A DNA stretch of 64,000 nucleotides from Eublepharis macularius (taxonomy: Eukaryota; Chordata; Lepidosauria; Squamata; Eublepharidae), in the NCBI RefSeq assembly GCF_028583425.1, contig NC_072800.1, forward strand, positions 9,933,001 to 9,997,000. The letters run 5' to 3'. A model generated the notes under the pieces. It ran no database searches, was not told where the DNA came from, and saw only the letters and a list, made by a program, of their open reading frames with translations. How positions within the stretch are numbered: position 1 is the first letter of the stretch; each line of letters opens with the position of its first letter. Made by a program: the position numbers and the translations under genes. Below, piece after piece: positions 44,050-55,455 of the stretch.

Positions 44050-46990
44050 TGTCAGCTTTTTCTGGAGAGGGTTGCACTTGCTTGACTATTCCAAGTAAAT
44101 TGGTGGAATTGTTAAATGCAATAAATCAAATTATTAAGCATGTAGTGAAACAAATCCTACTGAGAAGAATCAGCGTGACTTCTTCAGAGGGAAGTCCTCC
44201 CTCACCAATTCTTTGGAGTTCTTTAAGAGTAACAAGCATTGTGATAAGGGTGATCAGGTAAGTAATTAATAAACTTAATTTATTAAATTCCTAACCTGCC
44301 CTCCCCGCAAACTGGTGAGGTGGGTAACAACAAAGACTACAATAACAATAAATATAGTATAAAATTAATAATACAATACGAAGTACAAACAGTTTAAAAT
44401 CATAAAACCATATCCAATAGCAGCAAAAATACTAAAACTATACTCCTCTTCAGCAATTGGAATGGGTAGGGCAGGCAGGTAAAAACGGATAAACTCCTTC
44501 TCCATAGGCACGTGCATAAATTTAACAGGTAAGAGGACAGATCCTTACCTGGATTAATAACTGGTTAAATGACAGGAAGGAGAAATGGGACATTATGATT
44601 GACAGAACAGGCTCCAGGTCCGCCTCTCCTGAGAGACAGCCAATGGGAGGGGGCGGAATACTGGGCCAATGAGAGCTAGTGTCTGTTGGAGGGAGAGGAG
44701 GCTTTGAGCTGCTGGAAGGAGAAGGCGATCGCCTCTACTGAGGAGAGGCCGCAGAGGTACTGCAGGCTAATTCCAAGCTTGTTCTGATCCATTTGTTGTG
44801 TCTCCCAAGCCAAGGCCCAACATATTCAACCTGAAGTTCAGTATTTGGGCCAGAGCTTTTTTTCAGGGGGAACGCGAGGGAATGGAGTTCTGGCACCTCT
44901 TGAAAATGGTCACATGGCAGGTGGCCCCGCCCCCTGATCTCCAGACAGAGGGGAGTTGAGATTGCCCTCCGCGCCGCCATGCGGCGTGGAGGGCCATCTC
45001 AACTCCCCTCTGTCTGGAGATCAGGGGGCGGGGCCACCCGCCATGTGACCATTTTCTCTGAGGGCAACCCACTGAGTTCCACCACCTCTTTCCCCAGAAA
45101 AAAAGCCCTGGTTTGGGCCATGTTATTTCAAAAATTATGGATACATGGACTGAATGTGCTCTTTTTTTTGTAGCTCTCTTCTCATGAGACAGTAGCTCAA
45201 AGAACGTGGCCTTATCTGAAGTTTCCTAAGCAACTGAGAAAAGAGAAACATTTTCGGCATTGGTTATGTTCTGTCTCTCTCTGAAAATCAGCTTTCAGCA
45301 AAAGTTGAACGATATGTGAAGAAAAGAGAAGCGGGGGGTTCCGAAAAGGCATTTTGCACTATTAATTCATTCTAAGAATATACGTGTATAAAGCATGAAA
45401 TTCTATGAAACCCTTATAAGAAAAAGTATATTAAAAATCTTAACTCTACACATTGAAACATTCTGTTTAACTCCAGTTTGTTTGTTAGTTTGAAATCCAT
45501 TCACTCATATGTTCCACTTTGTAAATAAATATTTTCTTTTGTTCAGCCCTGGCGGGCCTGAAGTTGTTAGCTGAGGGGAAAGGGATACCACATGCACATA
45601 CCAAGCCTCTGGTCATGACCAAGGGACGTAGTGAATTAAATGGTGGCAGCACATCTATAGGGAAAGTTTTCTCTAAGTTGTTCTTTCTCCAATAGCCTTG
45701 GATTGTAGCTGGGTGAGGGGAGGTGCCTATAGGGAACTGGCTGCCTGACCTATGGAGCTTCTGAAAGAGGAGAGAGGGGACCTTGTGAGGATTTGGGTCA
45801 GGGGGCTCTCCGCCTGTTATAGTGGAGGTTCTACAGGTGTAGTGACCCAGACTTTATGGGCAGGGGAAGCCCCAAACCTGTGAAAGGCTGTGAGAGAGGG
45901 GGTTCTGCTATAGACAGTTTTGACAATGGAGTAGTCCTAGAAATATTAGAACTGGTAATATTTAATTTGTCCACAAATGGTTTGGAATCAGTGGAAATTG
46001 GTTGAGCAGTGAAGTGGCCAAGCTTGCAGATGACACCAAATTATTAAGGCTGGGGAACTCCAAAGCAGTTCCAACTGAATCTCTATGAAACTAGACGACA
46101 AATGGTAACACTGTGGCAAATTGGATTCAGTGCGAGTATGTATACAATGATGCACACTGTGGGAAACAATCAACATTTTACATATGTATGAAGGTGTCCA
46201 AATTAGTGACAACCGAGTGGGAAAGAGATCTCGGTGTCCTAGTTGGTAAACAGCTTCAGGAAATGTTGACTTAGGGTGTGGTAGAGGTTTTAAAAAAGGC
46301 ATATTCTGCACTAGAGATTATGGAGAAAGGGACTGAAAATAAAATAGCCACTGTCCCAATGCCTTTTGTACAGATATCTATGATGTGGCCTTTGTTTGAA
46401 TATTGTGCCCCATTTTGATTCCCCATCCTGAAAAAGGGTTTGCAAATATACAGAAAAGGGCAACCCAAATGATCAAGGGATTGGAACACATTCCCTATGA
46501 GGAAAACCTAATGAGTTTTTTTAAAAAAAAAGTTTACAAAGAAGGTAGCTAAGTGGGAACATGATAGAGGATTATAAAATGATGCACGGAGTGCAGGCAG
46601 TGGTTCGAAATAACTTCTTCTCAAATGTTACAACTTGGCCACACCCAATGAAATTGATGAGGATTATATTCAGGACAGACAAGAGACAGCACTTCTTTAA
46701 GCAAGGCATAATTAACTTGTGGAACTCCTTGCTACAGAACGTGGTGATGGCTTCTAGCTTAGGTGTCTCTAAAGGAGATTAGACAAATTCTTGGAGGAAA
46801 AGTCCATCACGAGCTGTTAGTCATTGTGGCTGAATGAGAATGTTCAGAGGCAGTCTATCCCTGGGTGCCCGTTGCCAGGGGCAGGACCAGTGGAGAGCTG
46901 GATGTTCGATTGGCAGACTTTTCAGGCGTATCTGTTGGCCACTGTGTGAACCAAGAGGCTGGACTAGATGGCTGATCTGGCAGGACTCTT
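44050..46990 (+). pseudogene. ancient CR1 LINE, fragmented
   Basis: 44050-44240 carries CR1 RT core (DNA equivalent of cttcagagggaagtcctccctcacc), 44520-44610 the next block (ggattaataactggttaaatgacagg), and 45950-46990 the palm-to-3' end (gaagtggccaagcttgcaga, gggcaacccaaatgatcaag, ggctggactagatggctgat). The pieces are separated by a SINE-like tail (44270-44500), unrelated sequence and a MITE (44851-45110). Many stops and greater divergence than the other copies indicate age. Confidence 0.75.
44851..45110. mobile_element. hAT-like foldback MITE (CAGGGCTTTTTTTC), copy 5
   Basis: The 260-bp unit has a left end mutated to cagagc and flanks ATTTGGGC and GTTTGGGC (44843-44850, 45111-45118). The central hairpin loop is gccgccatgcggcg. 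Confidence 0.93.
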
Positions 46991-47447
46991 CTTACATTTA
47001 CGCTGCTGGAAAATATGATTGCAGCATTAAAATGATATGTAAGATAGTAACATTGAATACTACCAACTTAAAACCCAACTAATTACATACTGCAGATTTA
47101 ACAAAAGTATCAATCTGATATTAAGTAATTACAAATATTGATTACCAAATATCACATGTAAAATATCAAATGATTTAGTGTGGTACCATTATATCTAATA
47201 ATCAGCTGTGTTTGTTGGAGGCCAATGTTTTTGCCTTTTTCTTCATAACAAATCCAATAAACCCTGCCATTCTAAAAGTAACGAATGTATTACCTGTTGA
47301 CAATATTAGTTTAGACTGACCTAGCCTTCCATAAGGCTTGAGGAGTCTTTCACATTCGGGAGCATAGCTTGAGTAGCACTTGAGTATCACAAGATCCAGA
47401 CCCTCAGTCTTTCAGACTTCCATTATAAGAAAATATCATTGCAAGGC
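46991..47447. other. unassigned sequence
   Basis: No recognisable gene or repeat was seen. Confidence 0.35.
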
Positions 47448-47520
<73 letters not shown>

Positions 47521-47530
47521 CACCACCACC
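47448..47530. repeat. compound microsatellite (TTA)n(CTA)n(CCA)n
   Basis: Three trinucleotide blocks follow one another without a break. Minus-strand frames through it encode Asn, Ser and Gly runs and are artefacts. Confidence 0.97.
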
Positions 47531-47757
47531 AGCCAGTTTGGTGTAGTGGTTAAGAGCACGGGACTCTAATCTAGAGAGCCGTGTTTGATTCCCCACTCCT
47601 TCACAAAGCCAGCTGGGTGACCTTGGGCGAGTCACAGTTCTCTGGAGCTCTCTCAGCCCCACCCACCTCACAGGGTGATTGTTGTGGGGTAATAATAACA
47701 GTAAACCGCTCTGAGTGGGCATTAAGTTGTCCTGAAGGGCGGTATATAAATCGAATG
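47531..47757 (+). repeat. tRNA-derived SINE
   Basis: Nearly full length: gccagtttggtgtagtggtt start, B box gtttgattccccac, tail tataaatcgaatgttatt. A second trinucleotide array, (CTA)n at 47758-47802, follows the tail. Confidence 0.92.
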
Positions 47758-47761
47758 TTAT

Positions 47762-47800
<39 letters not shown>

Positions 47801-47802
47801 AA

Positions 47803-48445
47803 CAGAGATCCTGGCTTTTGTTAGAATTGTTGTGGGGTGGGGAGTGCTACAGAGAATTTTTCCAAAATGCCCCCTTTTAAGATATAGCCATTGATTCCTC
47901 TTACTCAGCTTCAAAAGGAATTTCTTTTTTTTCTTTCTAGTATTCTCTTTTAGAAATTCTCTTTCATTTCCTTGGAGTATTCTATTCTACTATTGTGTTA
48001 TATGGTCTTTTATAATTTCAGCCCTTACAGGTGAGTTTTTGATGTTACACTCCACAAGATGGTGCTGTAGCAGTATAGGAAGATTTGGGAAGATGATGCC
48101 TGCCTCTGAGCATCTGCAGAGTAAAATTCTGAAATTTTGAAGATCTTCCCTTCCTGCCCCTCCACCTTCCAATTTTTCTTCTGATCCAAGCAGAATTAAT
48201 TGGAAATAGACTGAATTCCTAAAAAGAGGGATGGGAGAATGGTTTGTTGGATTTCAGGGAGAAACTGGGTAGAGAGGAATTCAGAGAATTTCTGTTAACA
48301 ATGTTACCTTTTGTTTTGTTTATGTTATGCCGGTCATTGCTTCTGCCTCTTTGTCCTCTGAACGAGAAAGCTGGGGTCCCAGGCCCCACTTAGCTACCAG
48401 AACATTTAAATTAAATAAAATTATCTTGACAGAGGGGGTGTGGAA
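47803..48445. other. unassigned sequence
   Basis: No recognisable gene or repeat was seen. Confidence 0.35.
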
Positions 48446-48632
48446 TGATATTGTATAACCCAATCTCATCAGATCTCAGAAGCTAAGCAGGGTTGGTAAT
48501 TGGATAAGAGACCACCAAGAAAGACTCTGCGGAGGAAAGGAATGGCCAACCACCTCTGCTTCTGACTTGCCTTGAAAGCCCCTTTTTTGGGGGGGGGGTC
48601 ACCATAAGTCAGTTGTGACTTGATGGCATATG
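48446..48632 (+). repeat. 5S rRNA-derived SINE
   Basis: The head has caatctcatcagatctcaga and agctaagcagggtt as in 5S rRNA. The body has tgacttgccttgaaagcccc and caccataagtcagttgtgac. Confidence 0.88.
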
Positions 48633-48674
48633 CCTATAGAGAGTTGTGTGTCTAAGTCCAAGCCCAAGGCCATG

Positions 48675-48806
48675 AAGCTTAGGGATGCCATAGCGTCTAC
48701 CCTTCGAAGCTGCCGTTTTCTGCAGGGGAACTGAACTCTGTTGTCTGGATATCAGTTGTAATTCTGTGAGAATTCCAGGCCCCACGTGAAGGTTGACAGC
48801 CCTAAA
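48675..48806 (+). repeat. TAGGGTTGCCA-family fragment
   Basis: It is a 3' half only (agctgccgttttctgcagggg ... gaaggttgacagcccta). Confidence 0.7.
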
Positions 48807-48988
48807 ACTTCCACATTCAAGCCACCAAGTCCCTGGTGCCAGTGTTGGCCAAGCAATGCCAGCCCAAGAAGCACTGCCAGCTCAGCACTGGCACAAGCAC
48901 CCTCTGTTCATGGGTTATAATTTGCCTGTAAGGTTGGCTAGCCCTGAACAGGCCTGCCAGGTTCCCTTGGGGTGCCTTGCAGACAAAT

Positions 48989-49209
48989 CCGGAACCTCTT
49001 GAAAAAGGTCACATGGGTGGTGGCCCCGCCCCCTGATCTCCAGACAGAGGGGAGTTGAGATTGCCCTCTGCGCCGCTCAGCGGCGCAGAGGGCAATCTCA
49101 ACTCCCCTCTGTCTGGAGATCAGGGGGCGGGGCCACCAGCCATGTGACCATTTTCTCGGAGGGCAACCCACTGAGTTCCACCACCTCTTTTCCCAGAAAA
49201 AAAGCCCTG
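48989..49209. mobile_element. hAT-like foldback MITE (CAGGGCTTTTTTTC), copy 6, left end lost
   Basis: The right end aaaaaaagccctg is intact at 49209. The left terminal repeat is missing. The interior hairpin (about 49033-49130) is nearly perfect. Confidence 0.88.
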
Positions 49210-50029
49210 CCCATAACTGAGGAACTGCTGCGCCCAACATTACCAACAGCCACGGACTGAATCCATTTCTGGCTGCACTAATTTATAAGCCTGCTTGAAA
49301 CAAGAAGCAGGTATTTCCTGAAAGCCACATGCCTCTGGGACTTGGCTGATTTGTAGCAGACAGTTTTATGGAGCCTCCTGAGCCCTAAATTCTATGGATC
49401 ACATAAATGGATTTAATTTGCGTATCTAAAGATCCCAGTTGTTCTTGCCCCCATGTGCAGACAGCTCAGTATTTTGAGGTAAGCTTGAAAATGGAAGACA
49501 TCCGAAGCACACACACTCTAGTCTAGCTATAAATGTGTATCCCAGAGGACATTCACAACATCAGATTTTCAAGTTATGTGTACCTGAGCACATCACAAAA
49601 ATCAGATAAAATCTGTACCTCATCCCAGTCCTGGTCAGAGGTTGCGAGGGTAGTCAGTGTGTTCTTATTTTGTTTATTTTAATTGATCTACATTTTCCAT
49701 AGAAAATGCCAAAAGGACATACAAGCAAATGGTTTTATATATACTGTGGATCCAGAAGCAAAGCCAATCATTTTCTTCATGGATCACAATGCAAAATAAA
49801 AGATTTTTGGCACATCTATGGATGGAGACCAACCCCAAAAATATGACTGTCAAGCCCCCCCCCCCCCCCCGGACAATCTGTGCTTCAGGCACAAAAGGGT
49901 ATTGGAATGTCAAATATCATCCTGGCCTTCATAGTAGTGTAGTAATTAGACTGTTGGATTAGAATCTGGGAGACCCATGCTTAAGTACCTGCACTGAGGT
50001 TGGGTGACGGAAACACGGTAAGGGCTCCA
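49210..50029. other. unassigned sequence with a C-run
   Basis: It contains a 13-C-or-longer run at 49857-49870 and a SINE-like remnant at 49930-49990. No gene was seen. Confidence 0.35.
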
Positions 50030-51965
50030 AGAAACTGATGTGGATGCACAGAGAGCTCCAGAATAAGCTAAGGGAGAAAAAGCAAATGTTCAGGAAATGG
50101 AGAGAAGGACAGACCTCTAAAGAGGAATATATGAGGGTTACTAGGCACTGCAGATCAGCCATCAGAGAGGCCAAAGCTCAGTACGAGCTGGGTCTGGCCA
50201 GGGGGGCTTGCTACAATAAGAAAAACTTCTACAGATATGTGAGAAGCAAACGCAAGGTAGAAGAAGCAATTGGACTGCTGTTGGGAGTGGAAGGAGAAAC
50301 TCTGATGGCGGACAGAGAAAAAGCAGACAGGCTTAATGACTTTTTTGCCTCTGTTTTCTCCCTGAAGAACTCGAGCCCATCTAGAGATGGTAGAAGACAT
50401 GACAGCTGGGTGGCTAGTTGACATTGACAGAGAGGTTGTAGAGAGGCACCTGGCTGCACTGGATGAATACAAATCCCCTGGGTTGGATGGGGTGCACCCA
50501 AGAGTGCTCAAAGAACTTTCTAGAGAACTAGCAGAGCTGCTGTCCATCATCTTCAAGGCCTCCTGGAGGACTGGGGATGTGCCACAAGATTGGAAAAGAG
50601 CGAATGTTCTCCCAATCTTTAAGAAAGGGAAGAAGGATGACCCGGGAAACTACAGGCCGGTCAGTCTGACTTCTGTAGCTGTGAAGATATTAGAGCAGAT
50701 TTTAAAGGGATTGAACTGTAAGCATCCGAAGGACCACTTAGTGATCCAGAGAAGTCAACATGGTTTTGTCCCCACAAATGTTGTCAGACCAACCTGGTTT
50801 CCTTCTTTGATCTTTGATCAAAGATCTTTGATGGGAACTCTGTCGACGTGATTTACCTGGATTTCAGTAAAGCTTTTGAAAAGGTTTCCCATGACATCTA
50901 ATGGGTAAACTGGAAGACTGTGGACTGGACTATAGGACAGTTTGGTGGCTAGGGAACTGGTTAGAGGACCGCACCCAAAGAGTGGTGGTCAACGGCATTT
51001 CATCAGATTGGAGGGAGGTGTCCAGTGGGGTGCTACAGGGCTCGGTTTTGGGCCTGATACTTTTCAATATTTTTATCAGTGATCTGGATGAATGGGTAAA
51101 CGGGCTACTCATTAAATTCGCTGATGATCCCAAATTGGGAGGAGTGGCAAACACCCAAGAAGATACAGTTAAAATTCAACAAGATCTGAATACTCTGGAG
51201 AAGTGGGCAGCTGTGAATAGGATGCAGTTCAACAAAGACAAGTGCAGAGTATTACATCTGGGCCACAAAAACGTGAAACACAAATACAGGCTGGGGGATA
51301 CACTTCTGGGTAGTAGTGTATGCGAAAGAGATCTTGGGGTAAGAGTGGACTGTAAACTAAATATGAGCAGTCAGTGTGATGCGGTGGCAAAAAAGGCAGT
51401 CTTGGTTGTATCAAAAGGGCCATTGCATCAAAATCGCAGGAGGTCATAGTCCCTCTCTATACTGCCTTGGTCAGGCTGCATCTGGAGTACTGTGTGCAGT
51501 TCTGGAGGCCTCACTTCAAAAAGGATGTGGACAAAATTGAGAGGTGCAGAAGAGAGCGATGAGAATGATCAGGGGTCTGGAGGCTGAGCCCTACGAGGAA
51601 AGGCTGAGGGCCTTGGGAATGTTTAGTTTGGAGGAGACTGAGGGGGGACATGATTGCTCTCTTTAAATATTTGAAAGGCTGTCATTTGGAGGAGGGCAAG
51701 GAGCTGTTCCAGTTGGCAGCAGAGGGTAGGACTCGAAGCAATGGGCTTAAATTACATGCAGAAAGGTACCGGGCAGGATAGTGGGGAAAACTTTTTCAGG
51801 GTCTGAGTAGTTCAAAGGTGGAATCAGCTGCCTAGGGAGGTGGTGAGATCCTCTTCACTGGCAGTTTTCAAGAAGAGGCTGGATGAATGTTTGTCAGGGA
51901 TGCTTTAGGCTGATCCTGCATTGGGCAGGGTGTTGGACTAGAAGGTCTGAACGGCCCCTTCCAAC
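50030..51965 (+). pseudogene. CR1 LINE, RT domain to 3' end (copy B)
   Basis: This is the longest CR1 copy here. It encodes LDEYKSPGLDGVHPRVLKEL, KRANVLPIFKKGKKDDPGNY, FNIFISDLDEWVNGLL and LLIKFADDPKLGG (catalytic FADD retained), then the C-terminal region, with the CR1 3' terminus at about 51965. Frame breaks occur near 50815 (local ctttgatcaaagatctttga duplication), 50900, 51395 and 51545. Its 3' part (from 51297) is duplicated at 15275. Confidence 0.92.
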
Positions 51966-52727
51966 TCTGTGATTCTATAACAACAACAACAACAACATTC
52001 CATTTATATATCGCTCACTCAGAGCAGTTTACAAAGTATGCTACTATTATCTCCACAACAAAACACCCTGTGAGGTGGGTGGGGCTGAGAGAGCTCCAGA
52101 GAGCTGTGACTAGCCCAAGGTCACCCAGCTGGCTTCGTGGAGGAGTGGGGAATCAAACCCGGCTCTCCGGATTAGAGTCCTGCTGCTCTTAACCACTAAA
52201 CTAAACTGGCTCTCTGTGATTAACATGGGTGTGTGGACCTTCTTGTTGATAGCTGGTTCAACTTTCTTGGTTAATCTCCTTTTTTGAGAGAATATCTGTA
52301 AGATGTTTAATCTCTGGCATGTTTGGCCAATAAGGCTAATAAGCATGTATAGGAACTCTGGTGCTGATCATTGGTTTTGTGCCGAAGACAAGAGAAATTA
52401 TACACATGTGGTGGCTTCACAGGCAGTCACAACTTTTAAAGAAAATGGTGTCTTCAGTGATATCTCACGGTATTCAATTTGACCTAAGCAATAATCAGAA
52501 TTGTTTCTATTAAACTATGCAGCACCAGTTCCAAGTAATCAACAAGTGATAGTATTATACATTGTTATTGCAGCTAAACTGATTTATGCAAAATGTTGCA
52601 AAACAGAAAATAATTCCTCAAAAGAAAGACCAGTTAGATAAGTTTAACGTACTATTGCGACTTACGATGTATCAACGTAGAGGTATCACACACGGGGAAG
52701 AAAGAAATATGTAAGGATATTTTCAGG
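51297..52727. repeat. 1.43-kb duplicated segment, copy B
   Basis: It is the partner of 15275-16712. It includes the CR1 3' end, a minus SINE (51979-52215) and the same 500 bp of non-repeat DNA. It ends at atattttcagg, exactly where a CR1 3' fragment (52730-52840) begins. Confidence 0.9.
51979..52215 (-). repeat. tRNA-derived SINE (duplicated copy)
   Basis: It is the same SINE as 15969-16221 with a deletion of about 20 bp near its tail side. It shares downstream DNA with that copy. Confidence 0.88.
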
Positions 52728-52729
52728 CA

Positions 52730-52840
52730 AGAAACTGGATGAATATTTGTCAGGAATGCTTTAAGCTCATCCTGCACTGGGCAGGGGGTTGGACTAGAAG
52801 GTCTGTATGGCCCCTTCCAGCTCTGTGATTCTGTGGGTGA
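52730..52840 (+). repeat. CR1 3' end fragment
   Basis: gaaactggatgaatatttgt ... ttggactagaaggtctgtat ... ctctgtgattctgt, the terminal 110 bp of CR1. Confidence 0.88.
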
Positions 52841-54452
52841 CCTCCTGTCATACACTTTCAACCTAACCTACCTCACAGAGCTGTTTTGAAGATAAAATGA
52901 GGATTAAAATCTTGGAGGATAAGGGTATACTGAACAGTTAAATAGCCTTGCTATCTTTAAGATCCCAAGAGTTCTGTGCTGGAGAATGCATCCTTTTAGT
53001 TCACATTTGAGAATGTTTTCCCAGCTCGCCCTTCTAATTGTGCATATCTACCAAGGGACATATGGGAAAGAGCATGAACTTGAGCAGGTCAAGGTAGTTT
53101 AGCCCTGAGCTGCCACCTGTAGGTGTGTCATTTAGGCAGCTGCTGTAGGCAGCTGTTCCAGGCCACAAGGACTTATTCCTCCAGACAGCTTTCAGATTCC
53201 TCTAGAAACATTTGGTGTAAATAATATAGACCTATTTCTCAGGAATGACACCAAACACATTTGACTTCCTTGCTTTAAATTAAAAGGGGGAAGAGGATTC
53301 CTATTTGATAACATTGCAATATTTCTCATCATGAGGCATGGAAGAAAAGAATTCCAACAGATGTTCTTCAGATAACACTGCTGCTATGGCATTCAAATGG
53401 ATCTAAGAGTAGGCCATTTGACCTAAGCAAATATTACACACGTGCACACACACCACAGCAAATGGAAATGCTCGAAGTATGTATGTGGCTTGCCCAAAAC
53501 TAGCAGGTTGGCATTGGGGGCATTTTGAATTGTTTTAAACGAACACCTCTTGATATAAGTCAGACACCCACTGAGTTATTTTATCAATTCAGAACCTGTG
53601 TTTGCTAGGAAATGAATCCACCTATCTTTATTGGAAAGTCTGTGGACGTATAAAACCTTGTGCCTGCAGGATATATGGGGCAGCTTTTTGGGAAATGGCT
53701 AACCACAGAATCGGCTTCAAGCAGTTTTCTAATTAAGGGCAGTGATGAAACCCGGCACAGTTTTGCTATCAGGGATGGAGCCTTGGCTGACATTGGGAAG
53801 GCAAAGGACAGGAATCTTGCGGCACCTTAAAGACGAAGAACTTTTTATTCCAGCACAAGGTTTCATGGACCAGAATCCACTTCAGATGCAATGAGTGGAG
53901 CCTCACTATGAGGCCATTTTACATAGGAGTATGAAAAACAAAGGAACAACCCGGTCAAGGGAATCTGAAAGGAAGGAAGTACAGGGTGAAATGTGATTAT
54001 GTGAAAATTCGCATCTAATCAAGAAAAACAGAAAGACTGTTTACTAGTTAGGCTCATTTAGTTAACACCTGTCACAGATTCTGCTATGATATGGGATAAA
54101 AAATCCCAGATTTCAGAGATGTTGCAAAATGTTTTAATGAACCGAACCCAGCAGTTTTACTCTGGAATCTCCTTTTGAAGTTCTCTTGTTGAAGAATTTG
54201 TGTTGGAGAGTCCAGATAGGCTGAAATGTTCTCCCTCTGGTTTCTGAATGTTGCAGGTTTTATTATCAGCTTGATGACACTTTACTGTTTTTTGTACCCA
54301 CTGTATTTTTATCTTTATGTCAAGAGCTGATGGGCATTATTGACACACTACAGTGTATTTTCACATTGGAGAATGAGCAAGTGGATGAGCCCGACAAAAT
54401 GATATTGCTCGTGTTGCTAGGTCCTATAACAGCAGCTCCTGAGTGAACGCAG
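52841..54452. other. unassigned sequence
   Basis: No recognisable gene or repeat was seen. Confidence 0.35.
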
Positions 54453-54654
54453 TAGGGTTGCCAACTCTAGCTTGGGAAATTCCTGGAGATTTGGAGGCGG
54501 TGCCTGAAGAGCGTGAAGTCTGGGGAGGGGCTCAACAGGGATATAATGCCATAATGCCCCTGGAAGCTGCCTTTTCCTCCAGGGAATCTGTAGTCTGGAG
54601 ATCAGTTATAATTCCAGGAGAACTACAGGCCCTATCTGGAGGTTGGCAACCATA
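54453..54654 (+). mobile_element. hAT-like MITE (TAGGGTTGCCA)
   Basis: The flanks are GAACGCAG (54445-54452) and GAATACAG (54655-54662). The only differences are CG to TA, as expected from CpG decay of an 8-bp duplication. Confidence 0.88.
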
Positions 54655-55346
54655 GAATACAGGGACAAAGTTGGCGTCTAGGTTTGTTCCAGGGTCTGTG
54701 TTTGTGTTAGATCCAGAGGAGTTAGCTGTGTTAATCTGTAGTCGCAAAATGGTAAAGAGTCCAGTAGCACCTTTAAGACGAACCAACTTATGCTACAATA
54801 AAGCTGGGTGAAGTCTTAAAGGTGCTGGTGGACTCTTTACTGTGTTTGTTTCAGGTGGCCCATTGTTGTCAATGAGAAGCTGTTTCGGGATAGAGGGGTT
54901 ACCTATAAGCCAGGAAGGGCTAGAAATCTGGTGAAAAAGACAATTCTGTCCCACAGAGAGACTTCCTTGCAAGAAGACAGAAAAGACAGGCTACGTCTCA
55001 TCTGGAATAATGAGGCTTCTTGCACACAGACTTCGCTTTCAGCTGCAACACGAACACTGGTTCTAATGCTCCCCCCCCTACACAATATCAACTCTAATCA
55101 GTGTCAGAGACAGGTCTCTCGTCCTGGGCTGAGAGGCCACAATCCCAGGCAAGCGCCTCCTCTTTAGAAAAGACCAGGAATAATCAGCACACACCTTCTG
55201 GCTCTCTCTCCTTTGACCTACTCCCATCTAGGCACCTGCAGAGCGGCTTCTGCAGTCGCACCCCACCCAGCTCTGGCTCACTCTCCCTTCCTTCCTGGAT
55301 AGCTGCTTGCTCTTGTTTCTCCACAGCTGTTGCCAACATTCAGTCT
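54655..55346. other. unassigned sequence
   Basis: No gene was seen. At 54735-54850 two related inverted pieces (agtagcacctttaagacgaa / cttaaaggtgctggtggact) occur. Confidence 0.4.
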
Positions 55347-55452
55347 GGGCCAAGCTACACGTGATCAAGTGGAGCGCAAGTGAACAGGGAGGAACACACG
55401 CGAGTCTGTTCACTTGCCGTTCAAGTGTCATTCCTCACTTGTAGCTTGGCCC
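55347..55452. mobile_element. palindromic MITE (GGGCCAAGCTACA), copy 5
   Basis: The 106-bp unit has TCT on both sides (55344-55346, 55453-55455). Confidence 0.88.
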
Positions 55453-55455
55453 TCT

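Noticed and set aside
43803..44261. 152-residue frame
   Set aside because: It spans unrelated sequence and runs into an old CR1 fragment in the wrong frame.
47531..47757. tRNA gene (A and B boxes present)
   Set aside because: There is no cloverleaf with anticodon and acceptor stems. The boxes belong to a SINE head.
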